From positions 294,877 to 358,876 of the forward strand of contig SUVQ01000001.1 in the NCBI GenBank assembly GCA_015061905.1: a stretch of 64,000 bases of DNA, read 5' to 3'. Position 1 is the stretch's first letter. Every line of letters starts with the position of its first letter. Below the pieces are notes generated by a model. It worked only from the letters and a program-made list of their open reading frames with translations. It did no database searches and had not been told where the DNA came from. Source of the DNA: Verrucomicrobiota bacterium (lineage in GTDB: Bacteria > Verrucomicrobiota > Verrucomicrobiia > Opitutales > UBA953). Position numbers and translations under genes: made by a program. Below are positions 1-10,081 of this stretch, in pieces.

Positions 1-1049
1 GCGGCATCGAGCACGTCCGCACGGTTGGTGGCGGCGATAACGATGACGCCTTCCTGCGGGTCAAATCCGTCCATTTCGACGAGGAGCGAGTTCAGCGTCT
101 GTTCGCGTTCGTCGTTCCCGCCGCCGAGCCCGCTTCCGCGCTGGCGTCCGACGGCGTCAATTTCGTCGATAAAAATAATGCACGGCGCATTTTTCCGGGC
201 TTGTTCAAATGTATCGCGCACGCGGGACGCGCCGACGCCGACGAAAAGCTCGACAAAGTCCGAACCCGAAATGGAGAAAAACGGCACGTCCGCTTCGCCG
301 GCGACAGCGCGCGCGAGCAGGGTTTTCCCGGTGCCGGGAGGACCGACGAGGAGCACGCCTTTCGGGATGCGACCGCCGATTTCGGAAAAACGTTTCGGTT
401 CTTTCAAAAATTCGACAATTTCGGAAACTTCCTCTTTTGCCTCATCGCAACCGGCAACGTCTTTGAACGAGACTTTTGATTTTTCCTTGTCGAGAAGCTT
501 TGCGCGGGAACGCCCGAAAGAAAGCTGTTGGGACTGCGCGCGTTTGTAAGAGCGGAAAATGAAAAACAGGATAATGCCGCCGATGATGAGCGTCGGCAAA
601 ACCGCCCAAATAACTTCGCTGATGCGCGAGCCGGCGGGAGCGTCCTTAAAGCCTTGCGCGGGAACGTTTTCGCGAAGCAGTTTAATATCGTCTTCAAGGA
701 GCGTTCCGGAGGCATTGAATTTGCCGAGGTTTTGTGCGGGCGCGGGAACGCCGGAGCCGGCGGCTTCCGTGCCGGGTGCTATAGCGGCGGTGCCGTGAAG
801 CTCCCCGGTAATCGTGTAATAATTTTTGCCGCCGCCGACGGGATTGTTTTTAAGCGTCAGCGTGCTGATGCTTTTTTGTTTTGCAAATTCGAGAACCTGC
901 GCCACCGTGATTTCGCGCGCGGGAACTTTTCCGCCCGGCGTATAAACCAACAAACCGATGAGAACGGCGATGATGGCGCCCCACATCAACAATACGCGAA
1001 AGTCGGTGCGCGGTGCGGGTTTTTTACTGTCGTCTTCTTTTTGTGCCAT
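1..1049 (-). CDS. ftsH: ATP-dependent zinc metalloprotease FtsH, N-terminal part
   Basis: Membrane-anchored AAA+ protease that degrades misfolded and regulatory membrane proteins. The gene enters from its start at 1049 and leaves the window at base 1, so only about 349 codons of an expected 600 or more are seen and the zinc HEXXH motif lies outside. Visible in order: a short cytoplasmic tail, a first membrane segment ([14 protein letters not shown]), a periplasmic part of about 100 residues, a second membrane segment ([16 protein letters not shown]), then the AAA domain with Walker A GPPGTGKT and Walker B IIFIDEID and the following GRQRGSG stretch. The gene follows tilS by 62 bp on the same strand, the common tilS-ftsH pairing. 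The call is firm. Confidence 0.96.
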   Translation of the reverse strand, partial: MAQKEDDSKKPAPRTDFRVLLMWGAIIAVLIGLLVYTPGGKVPAREITVAQVLEFAKQKSISTLTLKNNPVGGGKNYYTITGELHGTAAIAPGTEAAGSGVPAPAQNLGKFNASGTLLEDDIKLLRENVPAQGFKDAPAGSRISEVIWAVLPTLIIGGIILFFIFRSYKRAQSQQLSFGRSRAKLLDKEKSKVSFKDVAGCDEAKEEVSEIVEFLKEPKRFSEIGGRIPKGVLLVGPPGTGKTLLARAVAGEADVPFFSISGSDFVELFVGVGASRVRDTFEQARKNAPCIIFIDEIDAVGRQRGSGLGGGNDEREQTLNSLLVEMDGFDPQEGVIVIAATNRADVLDA

Positions 1050-1111
1050 GGAATGATTTTGAGAATGTTTCCGCCTTCTTCGCGCGTGCGCGTGAAAGCA
1101 AAAACGACGGT

Positions 1112-2545
1112 TTATAAAGGTAAAGCCTCTCGGCGGTAAGTCAACCGCAGAGCCGACGTTCCCGCTTCGCGAATGCGAAAGCGTTCCGCCGGCGGCAATC
1201 CCGGAATCCATGCAATTCCCGTGCCGTCTGCGAAAACAGGAAGCGTTTTTCGGCAATTTTGCGGGATTTTTTTATCAATAAAAATGCGGCGGACGGATTT
1301 TTCGCCCGGTGAGCCGAGCGGGCGGTATTTTTCTCCGGGCAAAAGTTTTCGCGCAAAAATTTCCGGCGTTCCCGCCAAAAAAACCGTCTCCGTCGGCGGG
1401 AACGCGCCCGCGCGGATTTTTGCGAGAAGCTCTTCCGTGACTTCGATTTTTTCGGCGAAAACTCCGTGCGAAGCGACATTCTCGTCGTTTCCGGTTTTCT
1501 GCGGAAGCGACGGGAGAGCCGCTTCGCCTGCGAATAATTCGCTTCCCGTCCAAATGATTTTTCGCGAACCGATTCGGATTTTTTTCGGTGTTCCCGCGCA
1601 AACGGCGTTGACGAGCGCGTCGATAACGGCGGCACCGTCCGTTTCAATTTTTTCCCGAAGAAAAATTTTTCTCAAAACGCGCCGCGCGATTGCCGGCAAC
1701 CGAACGGGCGAAGCGACATTTTTACCGCTTCCGCCACAGAGCTTGTAGACGCGCGAACATTCCGCCGTCCTCTCCGTCTGCGCTTGCGCCTCGTTCGTTA
1801 TTTTTTCCGCTAAAAAATCCAGCGCGTCGGCGTCTTCTTCGGCGAGTTTACGGGAACGCGCGATGTTTTCAAACGGCGCGGCGGCGCGAAGTTCCGGCAA
1901 AACGCGATTGCGCACGCGATTGCGAAAATAATCCGTTCCCGCGTTGGTGGAATCCTCCCGCCACGGAATTTCACAAGCGCGCAGGGCGGAAACGATTTTT
2001 GCTTTCGGAAAATCCAAAAGCGGGCGCACGAAAACGCGCCCGTCGGCTTGGCGGGAAATTTTGCGCGGCGCGGCGAGCCCGTCCGTTCCCGCTCCGCGCG
2101 TGAGGCGCATCAGAAGCGTTTCGGCGATGTCGTCGCGCTGGTGTCCCTGCACGAGAATTTTGCAGTTTCGGGCGCGCATTTCGCGGGCGAAAAAATCCAG
2201 ACGGGCGCGCCGGAGCTCGGTTTCGCCGAGTTTTTCGCCGCTTTCGGAAACGCGTTTTTCGCAGATAAATCCGATGCCGAGCGCGGAGCAAACTTCGCGG
2301 ACAAATTCCGCATCTTCACCGCTTTCCGCGCGCACGGCGTGGTCAAAATGCAAAACAAAAAGGCGTTCCCGCGCGTCGGGGAACTTTGCCCAAGTCAGAA
2401 GCAACGCAGCGAGCGAATCCGCGCCGCCGGAGCAGGCAACGGCGAGCGGCTTTTGCGCGCCGCCGCTGACTCCGGAAATTTCGAATGAGGAAAAATCCGA
2501 AATTTCCGCGAGAGCGGTTGCTTTTTCTCGCCAATTTATCTGCAT
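1112..2545 (-). CDS. tilS: tRNA(Ile)-lysidine synthetase
   Basis: Converts C34 of the AUA-reading tRNA-Ile to lysidine using ATP and lysine. The N-terminal PP-loop ATPase signature SGGADS sits at residues 39-44, followed by LHFDHAVR and the [20 protein letters not shown] stretch that is typical of the family. The 477 residues are a normal length and include a C-terminal substrate-recognition part. It is the upstream partner of ftsH on the same strand and starts opposite gltX, with a palindromic spacer between the two starts. The 5' end at 2545 gives a start directly before the conserved region; no strong ribosome-binding site is visible. Confidence 0.94.
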   Translation of the reverse strand: MQINWREKATALAEISDFSSFEISGVSGGAQKPLAVACSGGADSLAALLLTWAKFPDARERLFVLHFDHAVRAESGEDAEFVREVCSALGIGFICEKRVSESGEKLGETELRRARLDFFAREMRARNCKILVQGHQRDDIAETLLMRLTRGAGTDGLAAPRKISRQADGRVFVRPLLDFPKAKIVSALRACEIPWREDSTNAGTDYFRNRVRNRVLPELRAAAPFENIARSRKLAEEDADALDFLAEKITNEAQAQTERTAECSRVYKLCGGSGKNVASPVRLPAIARRVLRKIFLREKIETDGAAVIDALVNAVCAGTPKKIRIGSRKIIWTGSELFAGEAALPSLPQKTGNDENVASHGVFAEKIEVTEELLAKIRAGAFPPTETVFLAGTPEIFARKLLPGEKYRPLGSPGEKSVRRIFIDKKIPQNCRKTLPVFADGTGIAWIPGLPPAERFRIREAGTSALRLTYRREALPL

Positions 2546-2582
2546 AGTTCGTGCTCATTATGCGTTCCCGCCCCGCGTTCCT

Positions 2583-2728
2583 GCAATAAAAGTTTATGAG
2601 CTGAAAAGCTGAGGAGCTTAATCGGCTTCGCCGAGAAATTTACTTTTATGAAATAAAAAGGATTCTTTGCCTGTTTCGCTTGCGAAACAACTAAACTTCT
2701 CAGCATCTCAGCTCTAAACTTTTATTGC
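2583..2728. repeat. Palindromic intergenic element between tilS and gltX
   Basis: Left arm 2583-2619 and right arm 2693-2728 are inverted copies; the outer 14 bases GCAATAAAAGTTTA match perfectly and the AGCTGA/GCTGAG part matches imperfectly. A small inner hairpin (GTTTCGC/GCGAAAC, 2673-2688) lies in the core. It belongs to the same architectural class as the other arm-and-core elements in the window and sits between two divergent gene starts, so it may also carry the promoters. No promoter was assigned. Confidence 0.7.
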
Positions 2729-2776
2729 GGGAACGCGGGGAACGTGATTTCCTTACGGGAACGCATTTTTCAAACC

Positions 2777-4153
2777 ATGAGTGAAGTTCGCACACGTTTT
2801 GCACCGAGCCCGACGGGCTTTTTTCACATCGGAAGCGCACGCACCGCGCTCTTTAACTGGCTTTACGCCCGCGCCACGGGCGGAACGTTCGTTTTGCGGA
2901 TTGAAGACACCGACAAGGAACGCAACACGCAGGAATTTCTCGACGTCATTCTCGAATCCATGCGCTGGCTCGGAATGGACTGGGACGAAGGTCCGCAGGT
3001 CGGCGGCGACTACGGTCCGTATTTCCAGTCGCAGCGCAGCGATTTTTACAAACAGAAAGTCCAAGAACTCATGGCCAAAGGGCGCGCCTACGAAAAGGAC
3101 GGCGCGATTTGGTTCCGCCTCGAAGGCGAACGCGAAACCGTTTACGACGATTTTCTGAAAAAGGAATACGAACGTGTTCACGCGGCTCCGGTGATTATCG
3201 ACGACATCATTCGCGGGCGCGTCGAACGCGCGGAAGACCGAGACTTCGTTATCGTGCGCGGGAACGGCGAACCCGTTTTCCACCTCGTCAACGTCGTGGA
3301 CGATATCGCGATGAAAATTACGCACGTGATTCGCGGCGAAGACCACCTTTCCAACACGAGCAAACACGTTGAGCTTTACAAGGCCTTCGGCGTGGAGCCG
3401 CCGAAATTCGCGCACATTCCGCTGATTTTGAAAACGGAAGGCTCGGGCAAAATGTCCAAACGCGACCGCGGCGCGCTCATCGAAGAATACCAGTCGCGCC
3501 ACTTCCTGCCCGCCGCCGTGCGCAACTTCCTTTGCATGCTCGGCTGGACGCCGAAGGACGGACGCGAAATTCTTCCGATTGAGGACATTATCGCGCAGTT
3601 TGACCTTGCCGACGTGCATCAGGCGAATGCGCGTTTTGACGAACGCAAAATGGCGTTTTTCAATCAGGAATATCTGCGTGCGCTCCCGGACGAATCTTTC
3701 GCGTGGCTCGCCGCTCCCGTGCTCGGCGAAGCAAAAGTTATCGACGACAAAACGGACGAGGATTATCTGCAAAAAGTCCTCGCGCTGTGCAAACCGAAGA
3801 TGAACGCGCTCGACACGCTCCCGAACTTTGTCGGCTACTTTTTCACGGAAGATTTCCCGATTGACGAAAAGGCACTCGCCAAGCAAAGCAAACGCGGCGA
3901 TCCCGCGGCGCGTTGCCGCGAACTCGTTCCCGCGCTCGAAGCGGCGGCGGACGTTGCTCCCGCGACGATTGACGCGCTTTTTGAAAAGCTCGGCGCGGAA
4001 AACGGCGTAAAGCCGACGGATTATTTTGCGCCGATGCGCCTCGCCGTTTCCGGGCAGGCGGGCGGGCCCGGCTTGCACGAATTGCTTGAGCTTCTCGGCA
4101 AGGAGCGCGTGCTTTCCCGCGTCAAAAAATTCGTCGAAAAATTCGCGAAATAA
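2777..4153 (+). CDS. gltX: Glutamyl-tRNA synthetase
   Basis: Charges tRNA-Glu (or also tRNA-Gln in organisms using the amidotransferase route; the sequence alone does not decide). The class I signatures are present: [20 protein letters not shown] with the HIGH-type motif as HIGS near the N terminus, and KMSKRDRG near the middle. I chose ATG 2777, giving 458 residues and an N terminus [14 protein letters not shown] like the family; a GTG at 2744 would add eleven residues without similarity. The C-terminal anticodon-binding part is complete. It is followed 36 bp later by the polyprenyl synthase. Confidence 0.96.
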   Translation: MSEVRTRFAPSPTGFFHIGSARTALFNWLYARATGGTFVLRIEDTDKERNTQEFLDVILESMRWLGMDWDEGPQVGGDYGPYFQSQRSDFYKQKVQELMAKGRAYEKDGAIWFRLEGERETVYDDFLKKEYERVHAAPVIIDDIIRGRVERAEDRDFVIVRGNGEPVFHLVNVVDDIAMKITHVIRGEDHLSNTSKHVELYKAFGVEPPKFAHIPLILKTEGSGKMSKRDRGALIEEYQSRHFLPAAVRNFLCMLGWTPKDGREILPIEDIIAQFDLADVHQANARFDERKMAFFNQEYLRALPDESFAWLAAPVLGEAKVIDDKTDEDYLQKVLALCKPKMNALDTLPNFVGYFFTEDFPIDEKALAKQSKRGDPAARCRELVPALEAAADVAPATIDALFEKLGAENGVKPTDYFAPMRLAVSGQAGGPGLHELLELLGKERVLSRVKKFVEKFAK

Positions 4154-4189
4154 TTTTCTCTTAACGAAAATACGTTCCTGCTTTCAGCC

Positions 4190-5203
4190 ATGGAAAAAAA
4201 CTCTTCAAAGCCGCTCACGGAAACGCTGAACGCCAGCGGCATTTTTGCTCCGCTGAAAAATCACTTGGCGGCGCTCGACGCGTTTCTGGAAGAACAGGTG
4301 CAGGAATTTGCGCCCGCCGCGCGGGAAAGTTTGCGCTACACGTTTACGCATCGCGGAAAACGCCTGCGCCCGGCTCTCGTGTTTTTTTCCGGCTGGGAAA
4401 ATGAGGAAAAGGTTTCGCCGGAACTCGTTCGCGCCGCCGCCACGGTGGAGCTGATTCACCTCGCGACGCTCGTTCACGACGATATTTTGGACGATGCAAA
4501 AATCCGCCATTCCTCGCCGACGCTTTTCGCCAAATACGGCTCGCACACCGCCGTTTTGCTCGGCGACGCGATTTTCGCACATGCGCTCAAGCTGATGTCC
4601 GATTTTGACGCCGTGGAACTTTGCCGCGCGCTTGCGAGCGCAACGCGCGAAATCTGCACCGGCGAAATTTGGCAAACCGCCGAACGCGGGAACGCGTCCG
4701 TTTCGCTCGATGACTATTTTGCGATGATTCAGATGAAAACCGGCGAGCTCTTCGAAGTCAGCGCATTGCTCGGCGCAACGCTCGCAGGCGGCGGGCTCGA
4801 AAAAGGAAAGGCTTTTGCAAAATTCGGTCGCCATCTTGGGCGCGCGTATCAGATTTTTGATGACATTGTCGATTATCTCGGCGACGAAACAACCATCGGA
4901 AAAACGCTCGGCACGGATCTCGCCAGCGGGAAATTTACGCTTCCGGAAATCCTTTTCCTGCAAAAACTGGACGCGGCGGCGCGGGAACGTTTCCTCGCGG
5001 AAGTTGCCGCGGGAACGCTCGGTATCAAAGAAGTGGTTTCGCAGATGCGCGACGCCGGAGTTTTTGACGAAAGCCGGGCGTATTTCCTGAAGGAAACACA
5101 GCTCGCGGCAGACGCGCTCGCGCCTCATGCCGACGATGCCGGCGCGAAGCATTTGCTTGCGATGTCGGATTTTGTCGCGTCCCAAGTCCGCAAAATTTCT
5201 TAA
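4190..5203 (+). CDS. Long-chain trans-polyprenyl diphosphate synthase
   Basis: Isoprenoid chain elongation from FPP or GGPP with IPP, probably providing the side chain of menaquinone (menD and menC are in the window) or a related quinone. The first aspartate-rich motif is DDILDD inside LIHLATLVHDDILDDAKIRH, the second is FDDIVDYLGDE with the following GKTLGTDLASGKFTLP; GKRLRP of the family is also present. The 337 residues fit octaprenyl/heptaprenyl synthases (IspB/HepT type). Chain length cannot be read from the sequence. It lies in a same-strand run with gltX and ddl. Confidence 0.92.
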   Translation: MEKNSSKPLTETLNASGIFAPLKNHLAALDAFLEEQVQEFAPAARESLRYTFTHRGKRLRPALVFFSGWENEEKVSPELVRAAATVELIHLATLVHDDILDDAKIRHSSPTLFAKYGSHTAVLLGDAIFAHALKLMSDFDAVELCRALASATREICTGEIWQTAERGNASVSLDDYFAMIQMKTGELFEVSALLGATLAGGGLEKGKAFAKFGRHLGRAYQIFDDIVDYLGDETTIGKTLGTDLASGKFTLPEILFLQKLDAAARERFLAEVAAGTLGIKEVVSQMRDAGVFDESRAYFLKETQLAADALAPHADDAGAKHLLAMSDFVASQVRKIS

Positions 5204-5229
5204 ATTGCGGCGCATTCATTTTTTTTTCG

Positions 5230-5240
5230 AAAAAGCGGGA
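5230..5240 (+). promoter_or_regulatory. Strong ribosome-binding site of ddl
   Basis: GCGGGAGG stands seven to eight bases before the ATG at 5248. Most genes in this window have weak or no Shine-Dalgarno sequence, so this site supports the chosen ddl start. Confidence 0.6.
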
Positions 5241-5247
5241 GGTTTTT

Positions 5248-6177
5248 ATGTCTGAAGAAAATTTCACGATTGTCGTTTTGTGCGGTGCGGTTTCGCCGGA
5301 GCGGGACGTTTCGATTCGCTCGGGAGCCGCCTGCGCGGAAGCTTTGAAGAAAACGTTTCCGCGCGTCGAGTTGCGGGTTTTGGACGGGAACGCGTTGCCG
5401 CCAGATCTTGATCCGGCGCAGCATATTGTTTTTCCGGTGATTCACGGCGACTACGGTGAAGACGGAAAAATTCAGCGCGAACTCGAATCTCGCGGCTTCG
5501 CTTACGCCGGTTGCGAAGAATCCTGTTGCGCCGTTTGTATCGATAAAGCCTTTACAAAAGAGAAATTGCGCGCGGCGGGCGTTCCCGTTACGCAGGAAGT
5601 TGTTTTTTGCGCAAAAAGCCGCCCGCAGGCGAAAAGCCTTGTGCGTCGGCTCGGGCGGGAAATCGTTCTTAAGCCGGCGGATAAAGGCTCGAGCGTCGGT
5701 TTGTATTTGCTCTCGGGAACGCGTGCGGTGAAGCGCGCGCTTTCAAAAATTCGCGAAGGGAAGTGGATTGCCGAACCGCGCCTTTTCGGGCGCGAGCTGA
5801 CGGTCGGGCTCATCGGCGGCGTTGCCGGCGGAATCGTCGAAATCCGCCCGAAGAGCGGCGCGTATGATTTTCAAAGTAAATACACGGCAGGCGCGACGGA
5901 GTATCTTGCTCCGGCTCCGCTTCCGGAGGTGCTTGCCGCGTCCGTGCGCTCTGCGGCGGAAACCGTTTTTAAGGTCTGCGAATGCCGCGATTATTCGCGG
6001 GCGGACGTTATTTTATTGCCGGACGGGCGATACTTTTTCCTCGAAGTCAATACGATGCCGGGGCTGACGGCGACGAGTCTTTTGCCGAAAAGCGTTTCCT
6101 GCATCGGGTATGATTTTCCGAATCTTGTGCGAAAAATGATAGAGCCGGCAATCGCCCGATTTTCTTCCCGCAATTAA
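5248..6177 (+). CDS. ddl: D-alanine--D-alanine ligase
   Basis: Makes the D-Ala-D-Ala dipeptide of the peptidoglycan precursor in the cytoplasm. ATP-grasp features are clear: VFPVIHGDYGEDGKIQ near residue 60, the lysine/serine loop LKPADKGSSVG, and the metal- and substrate-binding EVNTMPGLT near residue 270. At 309 residues the length is normal. The start is supported by a good ribosome-binding site. The following gene begins a few bases after its stop, so they may be cotranscribed. Confidence 0.95.
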   Translation: MSEENFTIVVLCGAVSPERDVSIRSGAACAEALKKTFPRVELRVLDGNALPPDLDPAQHIVFPVIHGDYGEDGKIQRELESRGFAYAGCEESCCAVCIDKAFTKEKLRAAGVPVTQEVVFCAKSRPQAKSLVRRLGREIVLKPADKGSSVGLYLLSGTRAVKRALSKIREGKWIAEPRLFGRELTVGLIGGVAGGIVEIRPKSGAYDFQSKYTAGATEYLAPAPLPEVLAASVRSAAETVFKVCECRDYSRADVILLPDGRYFFLEVNTMPGLTATSLLPKSVSCIGYDFPNLVRKMIEPAIARFSSRN

Positions 6178-6188
6178 TTTTTTTGCAG

Positions 6189-8261
6189 ATGAAAAAACTG
6201 GTTCTCGGTTTCGGTTGGGCGTGGCTGTCGGCGGGAACGGCACTTTCCGCGCAAACGCTTTTTGAAAAATACGAACGCTTTTTGACGCCACCGCAAACCT
6301 ACGTTTGCCAACGCGCCGGCGAAGCCGTAAAAATCGACGGCAAGCTCGACGAAGCCGCTTGGAAAAACGTTCCCGCGACGGCGGCGTTTGTCGATATCAG
6401 CGGCGAAGGTTTCCCGAAGCCGAAGTTTCGCACGACGGCGAAAATGCTCTGGGACGACGATTTTCTTTACGTCGCCGCCGAGATGGAGGAACCGAATCTT
6501 CAGGCGAGCCTGACTGAACACGATTCCATCATTTACCGCGACAACGATTTTGAGGTTTTTCTCGACCCGGACGGCGACGGGAAAAATTATTTCGAAATCG
6601 AAGTCAACGCCTTCAATACGGTGTTCGACCTGATGCTCGATAAGCCGTATCGCTCGGGCGGAAATTTTTTCACGCAGTGGAATTGCCCGGGGCTCAAAAC
6701 CGCCGTCCGTTGCGCGGGAACGCTCAACGACGCGACGGATAAAGATTCCGGCTGGACGGTTGAAATGGCGATTCCGCGCAAGGCGCTGACGCAGAATTTT
6801 GACAATCCGCTTCAGGCGGGAAAATGCTGGCGCGTGAATTTCTCCCGTGTGCAATGGCTGAAAAAAGGCGGACCGGAAGAAAACTGGGTTTGGTCGCCGA
6901 CGGGAAAAATCGACATGCACATGCCGGACCGCTGGGGCTACGTGGTTTTCTCGGATAAAAAGGCGGGAACGCCGCTTTCGGAAACTGAGGGTTTTTCGTT
7001 CCCGTATCCGGAAAGTATTTACAAATTGCTCTGGGCAATGTTCTACGCTCAGCAGGAAAATTTCGCGCGGGAACGCAATTACCTGCGCACGCCGGAGCAG
7101 TTTTTCCTGACGGAAAAAGAAACGGGAACGCTGCCGCGCGGCACGAAACTTTCCGTCGAAGCGACGCAAAATACGTTTCGCGCGGTTGCGGACGTTCCCT
7201 CGTTGAAAACGCGCTATTTCGTAAACGAGCAGGGCGAATTTCGCGCAGAGCCGCTCGCGCCGCGTGCCGTCAAAAATTGGGTTTGGCTTCGTATCGATAA
7301 AAAAACTACGGACGCCGCATGGCGGGAACGCTTTGCGCTGATGCGCGAGTGCGGAATTTCCGCCGCGCTTTTTGAAGGTTACGACGCGCGCGTTTACCGT
7401 CTTTGCAAAGAATCCGGCTTGGAGGCGCATTACTGGCGATGGACGCTCAATCGCGCCGAGTTTCTCGAAACGCATCCCGAATGGTATGCCGTGAACCGCC
7501 TCGGCGAATCCTCGCACGACAAACCCGCCTACGTCGATTACTATCGTTTCCTTTGTCCGAGCCGCCCGGAAATCGCGGCGGAACTTGCGAAAAGCTATCT
7601 TTCCGACGCGCATTTGCCGTATGTCGACGGCGTGCATCTCGATTACATCCGCCTGCCGGACGTGATTCTTCCCGTTAATTTGTGGAAAAATTACGGGATT
7701 GAGCAGACGCGGGAACTGCCGCAATACGATTATTGCTACTGCGAATTTTGCCGCGAAGCGTTTAAGCAAAAAACGGGGCAGGATCCGCTCGAACTGCCGT
7801 TCCCGCAGGAAAGCCAATCGTGGCTGAATTTCCGCTACGACGCCGTCGGGAACGTCGCAAATACGATTGCGCGCCGCGTAAAGCGCGACGGGAAATTTAT
7901 CTCCGCCGCCGTGTTCCCGGGACCGTCGATGGCGCGGCGCATGGTGCGACAAAGCTGGGGCGATTGGACGCTCGACGCGTTTTTCCCGATGATTTACAAC
8001 GGATTTTACAATGAAGGCGCGGACTGGATCGGCGCTTCCGTGAAAGAAAGCGTTTCCGCCGTCAACGGACGCGCAAAAATTTACGCGGGATTGTTTTTCC
8101 CGGACATTAAAGACGATTTCGAAGCTTGCCTCGACGCGGCGTTTGACAACGGAGCCGCCGGCGTTTCCTTCTTCGACGGTCCGGATGAAGCTCATCTCCG
8201 CCGCTTCAAAGCTTATTTGGAAAAGCGCGGCTTTGATGCCGGCGTTCCTGCAAAAAACTGA
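6189..8261 (+). CDS. Secreted GHL10-like glycosidase with N-terminal CBM9-like domain
   Basis: A 690-residue protein with a signal peptide (MKKLVLGFGWAWLSAGTALSAQ). Residues about 45-245 look like a CBM9/DOMON-type carbohydrate-binding domain (IDGKLDEAAWKNV, FLYVAAEMEEPNLQA, NDFEVFLDPDGDG, WTVEMAIPRKAL). Residues about 350-680 look like a family-10-like glycoside hydrolase barrel of the DUF187/GHL10 type (GVHLDYIRLPD, YDYCYCEFCREAF, DAFFPMIYNGFY). Substrate is unknown; homologues act on or are suspected to act on complex polysaccharides. An upstream TTG at 6183 is less likely than ATG 6189, which starts the signal peptide. Confidence 0.82.
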   Translation: MKKLVLGFGWAWLSAGTALSAQTLFEKYERFLTPPQTYVCQRAGEAVKIDGKLDEAAWKNVPATAAFVDISGEGFPKPKFRTTAKMLWDDDFLYVAAEMEEPNLQASLTEHDSIIYRDNDFEVFLDPDGDGKNYFEIEVNAFNTVFDLMLDKPYRSGGNFFTQWNCPGLKTAVRCAGTLNDATDKDSGWTVEMAIPRKALTQNFDNPLQAGKCWRVNFSRVQWLKKGGPEENWVWSPTGKIDMHMPDRWGYVVFSDKKAGTPLSETEGFSFPYPESIYKLLWAMFYAQQENFARERNYLRTPEQFFLTEKETGTLPRGTKLSVEATQNTFRAVADVPSLKTRYFVNEQGEFRAEPLAPRAVKNWVWLRIDKKTTDAAWRERFALMRECGISAALFEGYDARVYRLCKESGLEAHYWRWTLNRAEFLETHPEWYAVNRLGESSHDKPAYVDYYRFLCPSRPEIAAELAKSYLSDAHLPYVDGVHLDYIRLPDVILPVNLWKNYGIEQTRELPQYDYCYCEFCREAFKQKTGQDPLELPFPQESQSWLNFRYDAVGNVANTIARRVKRDGKFISAAVFPGPSMARRMVRQSWGDWTLDAFFPMIYNGFYNEGADWIGASVKESVSAVNGRAKIYAGLFFPDIKDDFEACLDAAFDNGAAGVSFFDGPDEAHLRRFKAYLEKRGFDAGVPAKN

Positions 8262-8270
8262 TTTTTCGCG

Positions 8271-10043
8271 TTAGCGCACTTTTTCCCGGCGCATAATTTC
8301 GCCGAGAGCGAGATAAAGGTCCGAGCGGTTGACAACGCCGAGCAACTTTCGCGTTTCTTCGTTTTCGACGAGTGCGAGCGAATCTTCGTGCTTGCGCGCC
8401 GCGAAAATTTTCAGCGCGTCGGGCAGTTTCATTTCCGGCAGGAGCACGGGCAAATTGTTTCGTGAAACATCGATGGCGATAATGGCTTCGGCAAGTTCTT
8501 TCGTTTGCGCGAACTGCAAAATATCCGAAGAAACAATGGCTCCGCGGTAGCTTTCATTTTCTCCGGTAATAAAAATCGTTTGCGACGGGTGGCGGATGAG
8601 AACTTTGGCGACGGTGCCGAATTTGTCGGTCGGACGCACCGTCGGCGGATTTTTTCTCGCGATTTCAATCAGGCGCACAGCCGAGAGCGGCTTGGAGAAA
8701 ATGCTGCGCGGGCCGGACGCGAGCGCGCTGTGATACATGGATTCCGTGCGGCAAAGGCGCGCGATCCCGTGCGAAACGACAACGCCGATGAGAAGCGGGA
8801 ACATCAGCGTTCCCGCGAGCGTAAATTCAACGACGAGCAGGAGCGAAGTCATCGGCGCGCTTGCCGCCGTCGTGAAAAACGCCGCCATGCCGACGAGCGA
8901 ATAGGCGATGGCGTGGTCGCCGGGAACGCCGAGTTTCGTCATCAGCGCGGAAAAAAGAAATCCGATAAACGTGCCGATTGTCAGGCTCGGCGTGAGCGCC
9001 CCGCCGACGGTGCCGACGCCGAAAACAAAGGCAACGATCCCGACTTTGAGCGCGAGCAAAATCGCCGCCTGTTCCGGTGAAAATTGCTCGGCGACGATCC
9101 CGCGAATCATCGTGTAGCCGTTCCCGGTCAGCTCCGGATAAAAAATCGCCGCGACGCCGACGAGCGCTCCCGCAATCGCCAAGCGCACCGGAAGCCACGC
9201 ATGTTTGCCGTTCAGCAATTTTCGCGCTTTTTTCAAAAGCCAAAGCCAGCCGTTTGCCGCAAGCGACGCGATCACGCCGAGCGCGATACAGCTGACGGCG
9301 ACGATGAGCTGATTCGAACCGATAATCACATCTCCCGAAACCTGATAAATCGGGTCGACCGCGCCGAGCAGGCTCAGCGTAAGATAGCCGGCGCAGCTCG
9401 CCACGAGCAACGGAGCCAGCACGTCCAGCGTCAGCGCGCCGAGAACGATTTCTCCGACGAAAAGCCCGCCGGAAAGCGGCGTGTGGAACGTCGCCGCCAT
9501 CGCCGATGCCGCCGCGCAGGCAACGACGAGGCGCAGGCGCGGCGCCGGCAGGCTGAATTTCGAGCCGAGCCAGGAGGCGGCGACTGCCGAGGTTTGGATG
9601 AGCGGTCCTTCCCGCCCGATAGCCGCGCCCGAACCGATGGTAAAAACGGCGGAAAGGCTTCGCAGCAAACTCGGTTTCGGCGGCACGTAGCCGTTCCCGA
9701 GCGCGATGGCTTCCATGTATTCCGTAGCCCGCACGGGAACGAATTTGTGCATGAAAAGAAGCGTTGAGCCCGCCAAAAGCCCGCCGATTGCGGGAACGAG
9801 CACGCAGTGCCATTTTTCGAGCGCGCGAAACGCGTCGACTTGCGTCAAGCCGTGCGTCAGCGTCAGCGTATCCTGCACGCCGTGAACGCAAAGGCTGAAA
9901 ACCAAAGCCGTAATGGCGCCGATAAATCCCGCGCCGAGAGCCCAAAGGTAAATGAGCTGTGTGTCGCCGAGCCGAAGTTTTTCGCGCAAATCGAGCGCGA
10001 GCCGCATCCAGCGGGAAAAGGGTTTTTCGGTTTCGGAAGCCAT
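8271..10043 (-). CDS. CLC-family chloride channel/antiporter with C-terminal CBS pair
   Basis: Membrane protein of 590 residues. The CLC signature GSGAAIGREGPLIQ carries the gating glutamate of the GREGP motif, and GVGTVGGALTPSLTIG matches the later GxFxP-region motif; about ten to twelve hydrophobic segments lie in residues 25-430. The last roughly 130 residues form two CBS repeats, which usually bind adenosine nucleotides. Members transport Cl- or F-, as channels or H+ antiporters; the sequence does not settle which. It starts 38 bp after a PTS IIA-type gene on the same strand, which suggests an operon. It converges on the glycosidase gene with only 9 bp between the two stops. Confidence 0.9.
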   Translation of the reverse strand: MASETEKPFSRWMRLALDLREKLRLGDTQLIYLWALGAGFIGAITALVFSLCVHGVQDTLTLTHGLTQVDAFRALEKWHCVLVPAIGGLLAGSTLLFMHKFVPVRATEYMEAIALGNGYVPPKPSLLRSLSAVFTIGSGAAIGREGPLIQTSAVAASWLGSKFSLPAPRLRLVVACAAASAMAATFHTPLSGGLFVGEIVLGALTLDVLAPLLVASCAGYLTLSLLGAVDPIYQVSGDVIIGSNQLIVAVSCIALGVIASLAANGWLWLLKKARKLLNGKHAWLPVRLAIAGALVGVAAIFYPELTGNGYTMIRGIVAEQFSPEQAAILLALKVGIVAFVFGVGTVGGALTPSLTIGTFIGFLFSALMTKLGVPGDHAIAYSLVGMAAFFTTAASAPMTSLLLVVEFTLAGTLMFPLLIGVVVSHGIARLCRTESMYHSALASGPRSIFSKPLSAVRLIEIARKNPPTVRPTDKFGTVAKVLIRHPSQTIFITGENESYRGAIVSSDILQFAQTKELAEAIIAIDVSRNNLPVLLPEMKLPDALKIFAARKHEDSLALVENEETRKLLGVVNRSDLYLALGEIMRREKVR

Positions 10044-10081
10044 TTTTCGTTAGGGATTTCGGAGTGCCGAGCGTTTATTTA

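Noticed and set aside
6174..8195. Open frame of 673 codons antisense to the GHL10-like gene
   Set aside because: Same shadow effect; the sense frame has a signal peptide and recognisable domains.
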